Shown here in pieces: positions 48,859 to 57,752 of a DNA stretch of 64,000 nt (the stretch's first letter is position 1; every line of letters starts with the position of its first letter). Location of the stretch: assembly GCF_041154675.1 (NCBI RefSeq), contig NZ_AP031322.1:1797812-1861811 (forward strand), written 5' to 3'. This DNA is from Sulfurisphaera javensis. Its GTDB lineage: Archaea > Thermoproteota > Thermoprotei_A > Sulfolobales > Sulfolobaceae. The notes below the pieces were generated by a model. That model made no database searches. It was not told the origin of the DNA and was given only the letters and a program-made list of their open reading frames with translations. A program made the translations under genes and the position numbers.

Positions 48859-49914
48859 ATGAGAAATGAAAATGAAATTTGGAAAATTATTAACTCTTAC
48901 CCCCTTGTTATGTACTTAATAGAGGAAGGAGAATACAAAAGTAACGAACTTTATGAGAAATTACAAGAAATTGAGAAATTAGTTTATCCTTCAAGAGAGA
49001 ACGATTATGTTAGAGTTTATTCCTATCTGTTTTGCCCAGTAAAAGTTAAGAAAGAAATAAAGTATGTTCCAATCGTTTTGATTTATCTTAAATGTTTTGA
49101 TGAATACGAGATTAGAATACTTGATAAAAAGATAGTTATAAAGAAAGGAGAGAGTGATGAACTAGATAAAAAAGTAAAGTCATTAGTATACAGGCTTTAT
49201 GAATTTGTTAAGCTTCAACATGATAACCCCGTTCTTATCGATATAGAATTAATTGACAAGCATTACGCAACTGGTTGGGTAAAAAGGAAATACGTGGTAA
49301 AACCAGAAATTACAAAAGAAGAAGCTAGGGAAGTTTGGAATGCGTACAAAGACAATCTAAAGAATACTTTACCGTCTGAGGAAATAACGTTAAGAGATTA
49401 TTTAGAGGTAACAAAAATAATTTATGAAGCATTAGGATTAGATACTTCGGCCGATTTAAAATCTCTTTACTTAAAGTATGCTGATGGAAGAGATTGTGGA
49501 ATGATGGATTTGCCTCTTGATGATGCAAAGGCATTTAAAGAATGGTTACATACAGAATCTAATTGCGGAGGGCATTCTTTTGAAATAACTAGGGGAGGAT
49601 TACACACATATGGAATTCATTTATACCCACCAGATGAGAGGAAAAGGTATATCGTTTCTGCTGGTGATTACTACGTTAGTTATTATAAAGCTGTAAAAGA
49701 ATTGATAAAGAGGAAAATACCATTTATTGCTTCTGATTTAAAATTTACGTTAAAGTACTTAACTGGTGAAGTTAAGTTAAGAGTAAATGAGTTAGATAAT
49801 CTTTTCCTTTGGGTATCTTACTATGACGTCATACGTAAAGATAAGATTGAGTGGGATGAGTTTAGGGAAGTTGAATATAGAAGAGGAAATAGTTGCAGAC
49901 ATTTGCATGCGTAA
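48859..49914 (+). CDS. Hypothetical protein in the defence-like region
   Basis: The 351-residue protein has no recognised domain. It has a mixed alpha/beta N-terminus, a charged centre, and a distinctive segment about residues 212-260 (GRDCGMMDLPLDDAKAF, then SNCGGHSFEITRGGLHTYG) with conserved-looking Cys, His, Asp and Glu that might bind metal. It ends SCRHLHA. It sits between the HEPN/MNT pair and the first ATPase module and is divergent from the former. It could belong to the defence cluster, but nothing shows this directly. Confidence 0.55.
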   Translation: MRNENEIWKIINSYPLVMYLIEEGEYKSNELYEKLQEIEKLVYPSRENDYVRVYSYLFCPVKVKKEIKYVPIVLIYLKCFDEYEIRILDKKIVIKKGESDELDKKVKSLVYRLYEFVKLQHDNPVLIDIELIDKHYATGWVKRKYVVKPEITKEEAREVWNAYKDNLKNTLPSEEITLRDYLEVTKIIYEALGLDTSADLKSLYLKYADGRDCGMMDLPLDDAKAFKEWLHTESNCGGHSFEITRGGLHTYGIHLYPPDERKRYIVSAGDYYVSYYKAVKELIKRKIPFIASDLKFTLKYLTGEVKLRVNELDNLFLWVSYYDVIRKDKIEWDEFREVEYRRGNSCRHLHA

Positions 49915-50016
49915 GAACTCATATTTTGCTAACTAGTGGTTTGTCTTATGCTATTATATTCAGACGAGATCCATGAGACTAGTAATGAAACTTATAACTC
50001 TTGAAAAGTAATAAAG

Positions 50017-51264
50017 ATGATGAAACTTATAGTTCATAAACTTGGTCCTTTAAAAGAGACTGAAATTGAGATTAATACACCAATTACTATCCTATTTGGA
50101 AGATCTAATACAGGGAAATCTTACGTTTTAAAGGCTTTATACTCACTACTTAGCTTTCTTGATAAAAGTAATGAAGAAAGGATAATTGACTCTATCTTAG
50201 GTAATATTAATTTTCTTGAAAATAAAATGTTAGAAATAGATTTTGCTACTCACATCAGAACAGTTATTGATTTTCTAAGGAATAGTTTGGTTGGAGAATC
50301 TAATGTTGAATTGTATTTAAACGGAAAAAGAAGCGAGGATTTGATAAAAGAATTGGGAGAAAAAATAAGAAAAATTGATTTTAAAGAGGAAACTTATGAA
50401 GAGAAGGATATATACTCATCTTTTCCTCAACCACAGAGAGTCAGTGTGAAATTACGCGATGGAAAGCTTTTGTTAAACAAAGCGACAACGCAAGCGAGCT
50501 ATTCCTTAATAAGTTTTCTTGCAAATAGCGTTAGAAACTACTTGTCAGATGTAGTACTTCCTATTATAGAGAAAAAAGCCAAAGATTTATTTGAAATTCC
50601 TAGTGTAAGGTATTTAAATTATGGTAGATTTGTAGCATTGTATGGTAATTTAGATGACCCTTATTTCAGTAGTTCTTCATATTGGATAAAGAATGGTAAG
50701 AATCTAGTAAAGCAAGGTAAAATAAATAGTGAGATTGAAAAACTTTTCAATTTATCTATCAAGATTAAGAAAGAAGAACTTACTATAAATGGGTATTCTC
50801 CAGCTCATTCATCTGCAAGTCTTGTTGAATTAAGCTCATTATTCTTAGCTGTAGCTGATGGTGAAGGAGGATTACTGCTTATTGAAGAACCAGAGACGCA
50901 GTTAGATGTTTATTCACAAATAAAAATTGGAGTTATACTTTACTTACTTTCAAAAAGATTTAAGATCGTATTTTCCACTCATAGTGAAATACTATTACTT
51001 ACAATGGCTATGTTATCAAGATTTTCAGAATGTGCAAAAGACGTTCTTATATCAAGGATAAAGGAACTTGTAGATATTGAAAATTTGGACAATTTAGATC
51101 ATGTAGATGTTAACTTTTACTTCTTTGACAAAGGAAAAGTAGAAAAACGTAGTGCTAAAGAAATATTAGCTAATGCTGAAATCTTTACTGATTTAAATAA
51201 TAAGTTACTTGATAGTATAACGGAATTAGTATTAGCGTGGGAAGAAAAATGCCAACAGAGATAG
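50017..51264 (+). CDS. ABC/OLD-type AAA ATPase of module 1
   Basis: The 415-residue protein is an SMC/OLD-like ATPase. Walker A is GRSNTGKS (residues 28-35), an ABC-signature-like HSSASLVELSS lies near 270, Walker B is LLLIEEPETQLD near 286-297 and the switch histidine is in STHSEI near 322. The middle (about 60-250) is helical and lacks the long SMC coiled coil. The partner gene starts 16 bases before its end. Such ATPases in defence systems (for example Septu PtuA) sense invasion and drive a nuclease. The same arrangement is repeated in the next two genes. Confidence 0.78.
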   Translation: MMKLIVHKLGPLKETEIEINTPITILFGRSNTGKSYVLKALYSLLSFLDKSNEERIIDSILGNINFLENKMLEIDFATHIRTVIDFLRNSLVGESNVELYLNGKRSEDLIKELGEKIRKIDFKEETYEEKDIYSSFPQPQRVSVKLRDGKLLLNKATTQASYSLISFLANSVRNYLSDVVLPIIEKKAKDLFEIPSVRYLNYGRFVALYGNLDDPYFSSSSYWIKNGKNLVKQGKINSEIEKLFNLSIKIKKEELTINGYSPAHSSASLVELSSLFLAVADGEGGLLLIEEPETQLDVYSQIKIGVILYLLSKRFKIVFSTHSEILLLTMAMLSRFSECAKDVLISRIKELVDIENLDNLDHVDVNFYFFDKGKVEKRSAKEILANAEIFTDLNNKLLDSITELVLAWEEKCQQR

Positions 51265-51719
51265 TCATCAGAGAAAATAATTGCTGTCTTAAAACTGATT
51301 GCGTGTTAATCATATCATTCGAGAACAGGAATATCCTCACTGGTTCTCACCCAGAAGGCATGTGCATTAGATTTAATAGAAATGATTTAGAAATTGCCTA
51401 TATTGAACTTAAAAACGTGAAACAATTAACGCAAAATATTATTGATGATATTCGAGCAAAGATAAACAATCTTATACTTTCTAAAGATGGTTATTCACCT
51501 AATCTAGTTAAATGCCGGCAGTTTGCTAATCTTTTTAAGTTCATTTCAGACTTAAGATTACGATATCAGAACACAAAGTTATCTTTTTACTTAGTCCTAC
51601 CTGAGGGAGTGGCATCAACGTTTTCTAAAAATAACAGCGTCAATAGACGACTAAGAGAACTTATTATGAGAAAAGTAGACGATCTTAAACTTATACCATG
51701 TGGTGATCATATCAGTTAA
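51249..51719 (+). CDS. Small D...ExK nuclease-like partner of module 1
   Basis: The protein is about 156 residues from this ATG; a GTG 12 bases upstream is also open. It carries TDC (Asp) followed about 36 residues later by AYIELKN (Glu-x-Lys), a spacing and context compatible with a PD-(D/E)xK nuclease core. Several cysteines occur near the N-terminus (NNCCLKTDC). It overlaps the ATPase gene by 16 bases, which argues for equal production and a complex. The nuclease call rests on the motif alone. Confidence 0.5.
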   Translation: MPTEIVIRENNCCLKTDCVLIISFENRNILTGSHPEGMCIRFNRNDLEIAYIELKNVKQLTQNIIDDIRAKINNLILSKDGYSPNLVKCRQFANLFKFISDLRLRYQNTKLSFYLVLPEGVASTFSKNNSVNRRLRELIMRKVDDLKLIPCGDHIS

Positions 51720-51760
51720 TCTAGCCTTCGTCACCTTTCGGGAGGTTGGGTGGTCATCAC
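51712..51760 (-). ncRNA. C/D box sRNA (2'-O-methylation guide), minus strand
   Basis: Reading the minus strand there is a C box GTGATGA (51760-51754), 12 bases (CCACCCAACCTC), a D' box CCGA (51741-51738), a 3-base spacer, a C' box GTGACGA (51734-51728), 12 bases (AGGCTAGATTAA) and a D box CTGA (51715-51712). Equal 12-base guides and a 3-base D'-C' spacer are exactly the archaeal architecture. The D guide would target UUAAUCUAGCCU and the D' guide GAGGUUGGGUGG. The 3' end is antisense to the last bases of the module 1 nuclease gene. The true ends extend some bases beyond the boxes. Confidence 0.75.
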
Positions 51761-51847
51761 GACAAAAAGAGTTTTAGAATTTACCTTTTTATATTTTCCC
51801 GCCTCGTTTTATAATGCATTTATTTTCCCTTGACAAAATTTACTCAT

Positions 51848-52996
51848 ATGAAATTTGAGGTTAAAAACGTAGGTCCGATAGTTCACGCTAATTTAGAATT
51901 CAAGGATAAGGTTGTAATTGTCGGGCAAAACTCATCTGGGAAAACTACATTAGCCTCTTTATTTTACTTCGTGATTTACCCCTTTCAACTCGATCCTAAT
52001 TCATTTTTACAACTTATCCAGAGCTTGAAAGTGGATGAAAATGCTATTACCTTAGTTAACGAGCACACAATAACTGTTAATGTTAACAAAATCATAAATG
52101 ATAATAGAGAGGCGTTCACGTCAGCATTAAACAAAAACCTCAAAACAGTAATTGATAGTTCAATGATCAATGAAAACTCTGAAATATCAACTGATAAATT
52201 CGTATACAAAATAGGAAAGAATGAACTTGAAGTAGTTGGTAATGGGGAAGTTTCTTTACACTATGATTATGTTAAAAAAGAAGGAGATAAGATTACTCTA
52301 GTTCACAGGGCGCTAAATATGGAACTTAAAGTTACTAACACACAGCAAGTAACATTCAATGAGCTAGTTTTGGAGGCTATTTCAAAATTTTTCATAAGTG
52401 ACTGGTATCCTGCAGTTTTCTTAAGTACTGAACGTGTTGCAATACCTCATTTACTTCCACTTATATACTATGGCACCTTTTCAGTCACTAACGTTAAGCC
52501 GTTTAAGCCTCAAATATTAGACCCTTTAAGATGGGATATGAGTGGAGAATATGAGGTGTTAGGTCATAAAGTAGTCATAAAATATGATTTACTTGGTCAT
52601 CTGGAGATTTTAGTATACAAAGATGGTAAAGAGCTTGGTAAAGGGGTTGCTAGTGGAATATACCAATACGTGTTTATTAAAGCCTTCTCTACAAAGAGTA
52701 ATATGAGAAGTTTAATAATCGAGGAACCAGAGTTAAATCTACACCCAGATGCACAAATTGAGGTAGCTAAAGAGATTGCTAAATTTAATAAGAAACTCTT
52801 CATAACCACTCATTCAGAATGGATTTCCATGGTTTTGGCTTATTTATTAAGATCTGAAGTGAAAGTTTATGAGATTGTGAATGGAGTTACAGAGGAAAGG
52901 ACTATTGATGAAAATGGCCTTTTAGAAACGCTGAAGACAATTATACCAGTTGAAACGGAAAGTGTGGAAAAGATGATTGAAGGAAAGTTTTTGTGA
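51848..52996 (+). CDS. ABC/OLD-type AAA ATPase of module 2
   Basis: The protein is 382 residues from the ATG giving MKFEVKNVGPIV; a TTG six codons earlier is possible. Walker A is GQNSSGKTT (from about residue 26), Walker B is LIIEEPELNLHPDA near 290 and the switch histidine is in TTHSEW near 321. It resembles the module 1 ATPase in design but not closely in sequence, so the modules are not a recent duplication. Its stop overlaps the next gene's alternative GTG. It probably powers or gates the small nuclease-like partner. Confidence 0.78.
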   Translation: MKFEVKNVGPIVHANLEFKDKVVIVGQNSSGKTTLASLFYFVIYPFQLDPNSFLQLIQSLKVDENAITLVNEHTITVNVNKIINDNREAFTSALNKNLKTVIDSSMINENSEISTDKFVYKIGKNELEVVGNGEVSLHYDYVKKEGDKITLVHRALNMELKVTNTQQVTFNELVLEAISKFFISDWYPAVFLSTERVAIPHLLPLIYYGTFSVTNVKPFKPQILDPLRWDMSGEYEVLGHKVVIKYDLLGHLEILVYKDGKELGKGVASGIYQYVFIKAFSTKSNMRSLIIEEPELNLHPDAQIEVAKEIAKFNKKLFITTHSEWISMVLAYLLRSEVKVYEIVNGVTEERTIDENGLLETLKTIIPVETESVEKMIEGKFL

Positions 52997-53001
52997 TATT
53001 T

Positions 53002-53373
53002 ATGGTATCTCCGATTTTGCAAAATGATCACTATATTTGCGTTAAAGTTGATTGGATATGTGGTAGGGGAGTAGATGCATATTGTGTAAAGAAGGATGAA
53101 AAAGACTCTTTATTAGTTGAAGTGAAAGAAAAAGGAGATCAATCAAAAATTAGAAGAGCAGTAGATCAGATAATAGCTACTTACAAAACAATAAAAGAAG
53201 GAAAGCCGAAAAGAGCAATAATAGTAGTTCGTGAAGAAATGCCTATTCGTACTCAAATTGATAAGTACAAGCAAGGATTAGACGTTAGTCTAAAGATAAA
53301 AGTAGATATACTTAAGGATGACAACCCTAATTTAAATGAACTCAGAGATTTAATAGATGATATTAGCAAATAA
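53002..53373 (+). CDS. Small PD-(D/E)xK nuclease-like partner of module 2
   Basis: The protein is about 123 residues from the ATG preceded by a GTGAT ribosome-binding-like site; a GTG at 52993 overlapping the ATPase stop is the alternative. It has an Asp in GVDAYCV and 15 residues later LLVEVKEKGD (Glu-x-Lys), followed by a helix (IRRAVDQIIATYKTI) and a strand (RAIIVV). This is the core order of PD-(D/E)xK nucleases. It is the better supported of the two small nuclease candidates. It probably forms a complex with the ATPase encoded directly upstream. Confidence 0.58.
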   Translation: MVSPILQNDHYICVKVDWICGRGVDAYCVKKDEKDSLLVEVKEKGDQSKIRRAVDQIIATYKTIKEGKPKRAIIVVREEMPIRTQIDKYKQGLDVSLKIKVDILKDDNPNLNELRDLIDDISK

Positions 53374-53434
53374 ATAAGCAACTTTACTCATGTTATTATG
53401 AAAAACTTATTAGCACTGTTTTTATCTTCCTATT

Positions 53435-55140
53435 ATGGAAAAAACTGTACCAATAGTAATTGGAGTTGCCCTAGCAATAGTTGTCTCAGTTGTAGTAGTA
53501 GCATTTATCTTAGCATCAAGCCCATCAAGTAAACCCCCAATCTCTTCATTACCCCCAATTACAAGTTATTCTGGATCACCAACAGTAACTCCAGTAATTT
53601 ATCCTAAGAACATTGGCGTATCTTTTGCTTCTACTACCTATATAAGTTATAAGAACACTTTTGAATACGCACTCGGTTTATATGATAATTCACCATTACC
53701 CTTGGTTCTAAAGGAGATTTATCCTTATCCTTCACACTACAAATGCCAGCAGTGGAATAATAATTCCCCCTGGAGAAGAAGTAACAATAAGCATAAATGG
53801 TACATTTCCTTATGCTTACAATTTCACAATCTTTCTAGTTTTCCAATATGCTAAAAATCTAAGCCAAATATTCCACGTTAACATAGACTATTTAGTTGAC
53901 GCAAGCTCATTTATTAATAATAATTCCGAAGCACTCTATGTTATATATGCAAATATAACTTACGATTGTGCTTACTCAATGTACCTCTATTACCATAACT
54001 TTTACTTAGTTACTAATGAGGGTAACTATTCCTCAATAACATTCGGAAGTTGGCCTAATGAAATTCCTGGAAAAGAATTAGCTGGTGAATTAAGCAATAG
54101 AGAAACGATTAGTGGATTCGTAACATTTGAAGGTTCCAAAAGGAGCTAAACCCGAATACTTAGTCTATCAATGTAATGAAATTAATTTTGAGGGAACACT
54201 TTTCACACAAAAATTACCTTCAGTAAATGACTACTTATCATATTTCTCAAGTGTAAATGTTAACTCATTAATACCAAATGTTAATGTAAACGATAATATT
54301 TCATTCTTCTTCCTTGGTAAAGTTGGATTTACAAATCAGCCATTTATACTCGATATTCAGCTTAACAACTATAATCCATTTCCAGTAAAGGTTACTGGCT
54401 TTCTCATTTCTCCACAGACTAGTTATGCTACTAACGTAAGTAAAATTATAATTCCGCCTAATGGTGAGGTTTACGTTTTACTTAAAGTCTATTTCCCAGG
54501 CTATAGTTACAGCGGAAGTTTAACAATAGACGTTTTGGGCAATTTCAGTGTTCCTATATATCCATTTATTGAAAGTACTGGTTGGTTAACAAAGCCTTAT
54601 TACTTAAACAATGTGTTAGTAATCAATTCCTCAAATGCTAGCTACTGGGGACAATATATAGCTTGGCATTATGTTCCAAACTCTAGCATAATTAACGTTA
54701 CAATAGTAGTCGATCAATTTCCATTACACGCTCAAGGTACTAATCCCGGGATTGAGTTGTTTTCTTTCGGAGTAGGAAATTACACAACTGATGGTGATGG
54801 AGGCTTTTACTCATTAGTAGTAGACTTCTACGATAATCAAATACTTTACCATAGTTTTAATCATCAAAATGGTAGCGAAGATGACGTTTGCTATAATGAT
54901 CTACCTCAACCAAATCCAAACTATCCATTCACATTTTCAGTTATCTTTATGAATAATAGCGGTTTCGTAGAAATATATGAAATAGGCATAAACGGAACAT
55001 ATTATCAAGTAGACTATACTACACAATTCCCATGGCAGTACATTAGTTACATAGGAATAAGGGGCGATATTAATGACATATTTTATGTTTCTTACTTCGC
55101 TGTGACTTCTAATGGAGAAACCACTGTTTATGTCACTTGA
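53435..55140 (+). pseudogene. Broken gene for an N-anchored surface protein
   Basis: The gene starts with a membrane anchor (residues about 5-27) and a Ser/Pro-rich linker. A frame change near 53730-53745 moves the reading to another frame, which continues as TTNASSGIIIPPGEEV and stays open to about 54130. There one extra G (AAGG) shifts it again to the frame that ends at 55140 with a beta-rich domain of about 330 residues. The joined protein would be about 565 residues with many Asn-x-Ser/Thr sites. No C-terminal anchor is seen. Two separate shifts point to decay rather than programmed shifting. Confidence 0.7.
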
Positions 55141-55673
55141 TTTTTTAACTTTTCATTTTTTATTCCTAAATTTTCTTACCTCTTTTGGTATAGCTCTTTC
55201 CTTTTTTCTCTTTCGCGTATTACTAATGAGGGTATTACTTTCAATTTCTCTCATGATATCAGTAACCCGTGCTTCAGCTAAACTTTACGTGTTTTATTTC
55301 TCTTTCTAGGAACTAAGTATTACTTTGTACAGTTAACTCCGACTTAACTTGTCAATTTTACGAGTTTTTAACTTAACGTAAAAATTAAAGGGAGAAAACG
55401 TATAAGCCTTATTCCCCATAAAAAGTAGGGAAAAGAAGAGTTCAAGTGGAGGTTTTGTTTTGACAACGTGAAACGAGTAATAATCAAAAAATCTCTGGTA
55501 AAGAAGAAATAACGAATAAAAAGCTTAATCTCAAGAAATAATGAAATAACAAAAAATACATGAAAATAAAGCCCTAAAATTAACGTAAGAAGAGTCTAGA
55601 GATAATTGTGTAACAGATTTTATTCTATTGAAGAAAGAAAATGATTCATTTAATTTCAGTGAATAGAGATTAT
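55141..55673. other. Gene-free spacer between convergent units
   Basis: The stretch is AT-rich with short frames only. I see no repeats longer than about 10 bases, no insertion-sequence ends and no RNA boxes. It separates the broken surface gene from the three-gene minus-strand set. Confidence 0.35.
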
Positions 55674-55949
55674 TTAACAAAACTTTTCAATTGTACTACG
55701 CTTGTTTGTAGGGAAAAGAGTAATTACCTTAATTACGTCTACCTCTATTTTGAATATTATGACTAGGTAAAGTTCATCAATACTTAATTTCATACATGAA
55801 GAATATGTACAGTCTGGTCTTTTCTTTCCATCCGGATTATTTGCAAACTCTTCTAATTTTCTATCTATTTCACCGTATATTTGAACTCCATATTTTATTG
55901 CTAACGTTTGTTCTCTAAGTAACTTTTGTTCTTCAGCGTGCTTAGTCAA
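55674..55949 (-). CDS. Small protein, possibly RelE/DUF4258-like toxin
   Basis: The 91-residue protein has a helical start (IYGEIDRKLEEFANNPD) and a strand-rich end with ELYLVIIFKIEVDVIKVITLF, the arrangement of small RelE/ParE or DUF4258-like toxins. This likeness is weak. It starts at a TTG 7 bases after the preceding gene and is last in a three-gene set whose first member looks like a DUF2283-type antitoxin. Confidence 0.4.
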   Translation of the reverse strand: MTKHAEEQKLLREQTLAIKYGVQIYGEIDRKLEEFANNPDGKKRPDCTYSSCMKLSIDELYLVIIFKIEVDVIKVITLFPTNKRSTIEKFC

Positions 55950-55956
55950 AACAAGT

Positions 55957-56346
55957 TTAATACATAGTCACCGTGCTTATTACTATGCAAGGAGAGCCAA
56001 AATTATCCCTATAACTGTCGTAGATAGAAATATTAGTAACAAGAATTTGCACATTTACCTCTTTCTCTTGAATCTTTAACACTAGTGAGGGTTTTCTAAT
56101 TTCTTTTATTTCTATAACATTTGCAGAACGGGAGTTCAACATAGAAGGATTACATAAAGGTCCAAAGGATGGTTTATCCGTAGTAGTAGCTATTACATTA
56201 TTTACTACAATTCCTAACTTATTATCTTCTTTATACACCTTTGTGACTATTGGGATAATCTTGATAGTAAGAGTTTCCTTTTCAGTTTTAATCTGATAAA
56301 CTCCTTCATGAGATTCAATAACTTGGTAATCAGTAACCTCAAGCAT
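55957..56346 (-). CDS. Hypothetical beta-rich protein of the three-gene set
   Basis: The 129-residue protein is predicted to be mostly beta strands with no membrane segment and no known motif. Its ATG overlaps the end of the first gene by 8 bases and its stop lies 7 bases before the third gene, so it is part of one transcript. No function can be given. Confidence 0.5.
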   Translation of the reverse strand: MLEVTDYQVIESHEGVYQIKTEKETLTIKIIPIVTKVYKEDNKLGIVVNNVIATTTDKPSFGPLCNPSMLNSRSANVIEIKEIRKPSLVLKIQEKEVNVQILVTNISIYDSYRDNFGSPCIVISTVTMY

Positions 56347-56605
56347 TTTTAATCTCCTTAATGAGATTCTTTAAATCTTCATCGTCTGGAATTATTGAAA
56401 TATAAGAAAGCCTTCCTTCTTCATCTACCCCTATTATTACAAATGCTTCTCCTTCCGCATCCTTAACTGGCTTCCTATCTTTAAATTCAACTAACAAATT
56501 ACCAAACTCATGATCAGCGATAACTTGAACTGGGTAATTCATGTACATATTACTAGAGATTACAAGAGTAGAGCTGTATGACATATTGAAATAAGTTTGT
56601 TCCAT
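56339..56605 (-). CDS. Small DUF2283-like protein (antitoxin-like)
   Basis: In the 88-residue protein the segment HEFGNLLVEF, then GEAFVIIGVDEEGRLSYISI resembles the DUF2283 pattern (strand, acidic turn, DEDGRIVGI-like strand), which is often found beside DUF4258 toxins. The C-terminal helix IPDDEDLKNLIKEI would be a partner-binding tail. It heads the three-gene set. The likeness is by eye only. Confidence 0.4.
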   Translation of the reverse strand: MEQTYFNMSYSSTLVISSNMYMNYPVQVIADHEFGNLLVEFKDRKPVKDAEGEAFVIIGVDEEGRLSYISIIPDDEDLKNLIKEIKNA

Positions 56606-56816
56606 GTTTACAATATAGTATCCCGAATTTAAATAACTAAATGAAAAATACCATAAACGAGCGTGCTATGATCAAATATTCCTAACAAACAAGGATTGAT
56701 CTCAGGACTTTTCATATGCATTCTAATTACAAAGTTTCGAATATGCTCAGCGTGCATATTAAGAAAAAAGTATAAAACTATTGAGAGACGGCACGTATAA
56801 GAATTGGGGTTTATTC

Positions 56817-57598
56817 TCAAGCTGAGTACCAAGTTATTGTAACATCAAATGCTACAATACTATGCCATGTATCTTGCAGAGAAACTGAATTCCAGAAATT
56901 ACCTTCAGTAGCATATTGAAATGTAAAGCTTCCGCTTGGACTATCAATAACTGCAATAGTTGACCAGATCCACTGTTTTTGAGCCCACGAGCCAGCTCTG
57001 GATTTGTTAAGAGCCCAGTCCCAAATTCTAATAGTATTTAAATTAGAAGAAGGAGCCGTTCTCCCTATTAATATATATGTAGAATAGTATAGTGATATAT
57101 CGGCTGATGTAGTAACTCCGTTAGGACTAGTCAGAACCACTTCCATTGAAATATTAGATTGACCTGTTGGAGGATCTATCCAAATATTCCTTGGACAACT
57201 CTCATAAATAAATGACCCATCTGGCTTAGTTATATTTATGTACTGTACCATTGTTGGTCCATTAGGATCTGTCATTCCACCGTCATCTTCATACCAAGGT
57301 GAACTAGCTTGTACTAAACCTTGGTTTAGTATGAAATACAAATATTTCCAACAAAAGTACCATTAGCTCTATAAACAGTTAGTTTATCCCCGGTAACTGT
57401 TTTACCCGATTTAAAAACCCAGTTTACAGTTAATACGGGTTATAGGTTTTGTACTCTAGTTATGGTTACATCAGCATGTGTTTGTATTGATAGGATGGAT
57501 AAAGGTAATGCTATTATAACAATTAAAAGTAACGTAGTGACAACTTTTTTAATAAATGTTGTCTTCTCACATGATATCGAGTTCATCTTTCTTTTCAT
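56817..57598 (-). pseudogene. Broken gene for a secreted beta-rich protein
   Basis: The beginning encodes a basic N-terminus and a signal-like helix (VVTTLLLIVIIALPLSIL). An in-frame TAA lies at 57440-57442, after which TVNWVFKSGKTVTGDKL continues in the same frame. A frame change near 57345 then leads to the last 174 residues, a beta-rich domain with many Trp, Ser and Asn. At least two lesions are therefore present. The whole would be about 260 residues and secreted or anchored. Confidence 0.65.
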
Positions 57599-57752
57599 AG
57601 AAATCTCTCGATATTACTTATATATAAAATTTTTCAATGTAGAATATTAATAATTGAAATAAAATAGAGTGATAAATAGTTATTTATATTGTTTATACTG
57701 TGAAAATATTTTTATATTAGCTCGAGAGTAGCAGTAACAAGATAGTGATTAT

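Noticed and set aside
50017-50030. C box-like ATGATGA at the start of the module 1 ATPase
   Set aside because: It is simply the Met-Met start of the coding frame and no D box follows at the required distance.
55112-55309. Open frame of 65 codons after the broken surface gene
   Set aside because: It starts inside the preceding gene and is Phe/Leu/Ser-rich in the way of T-rich spacers; no support as a gene.
57462-57650. 62-codon plus-strand frame
   Set aside because: It is antisense to the signal-peptide part of the broken secreted-protein gene at 56817-57598.
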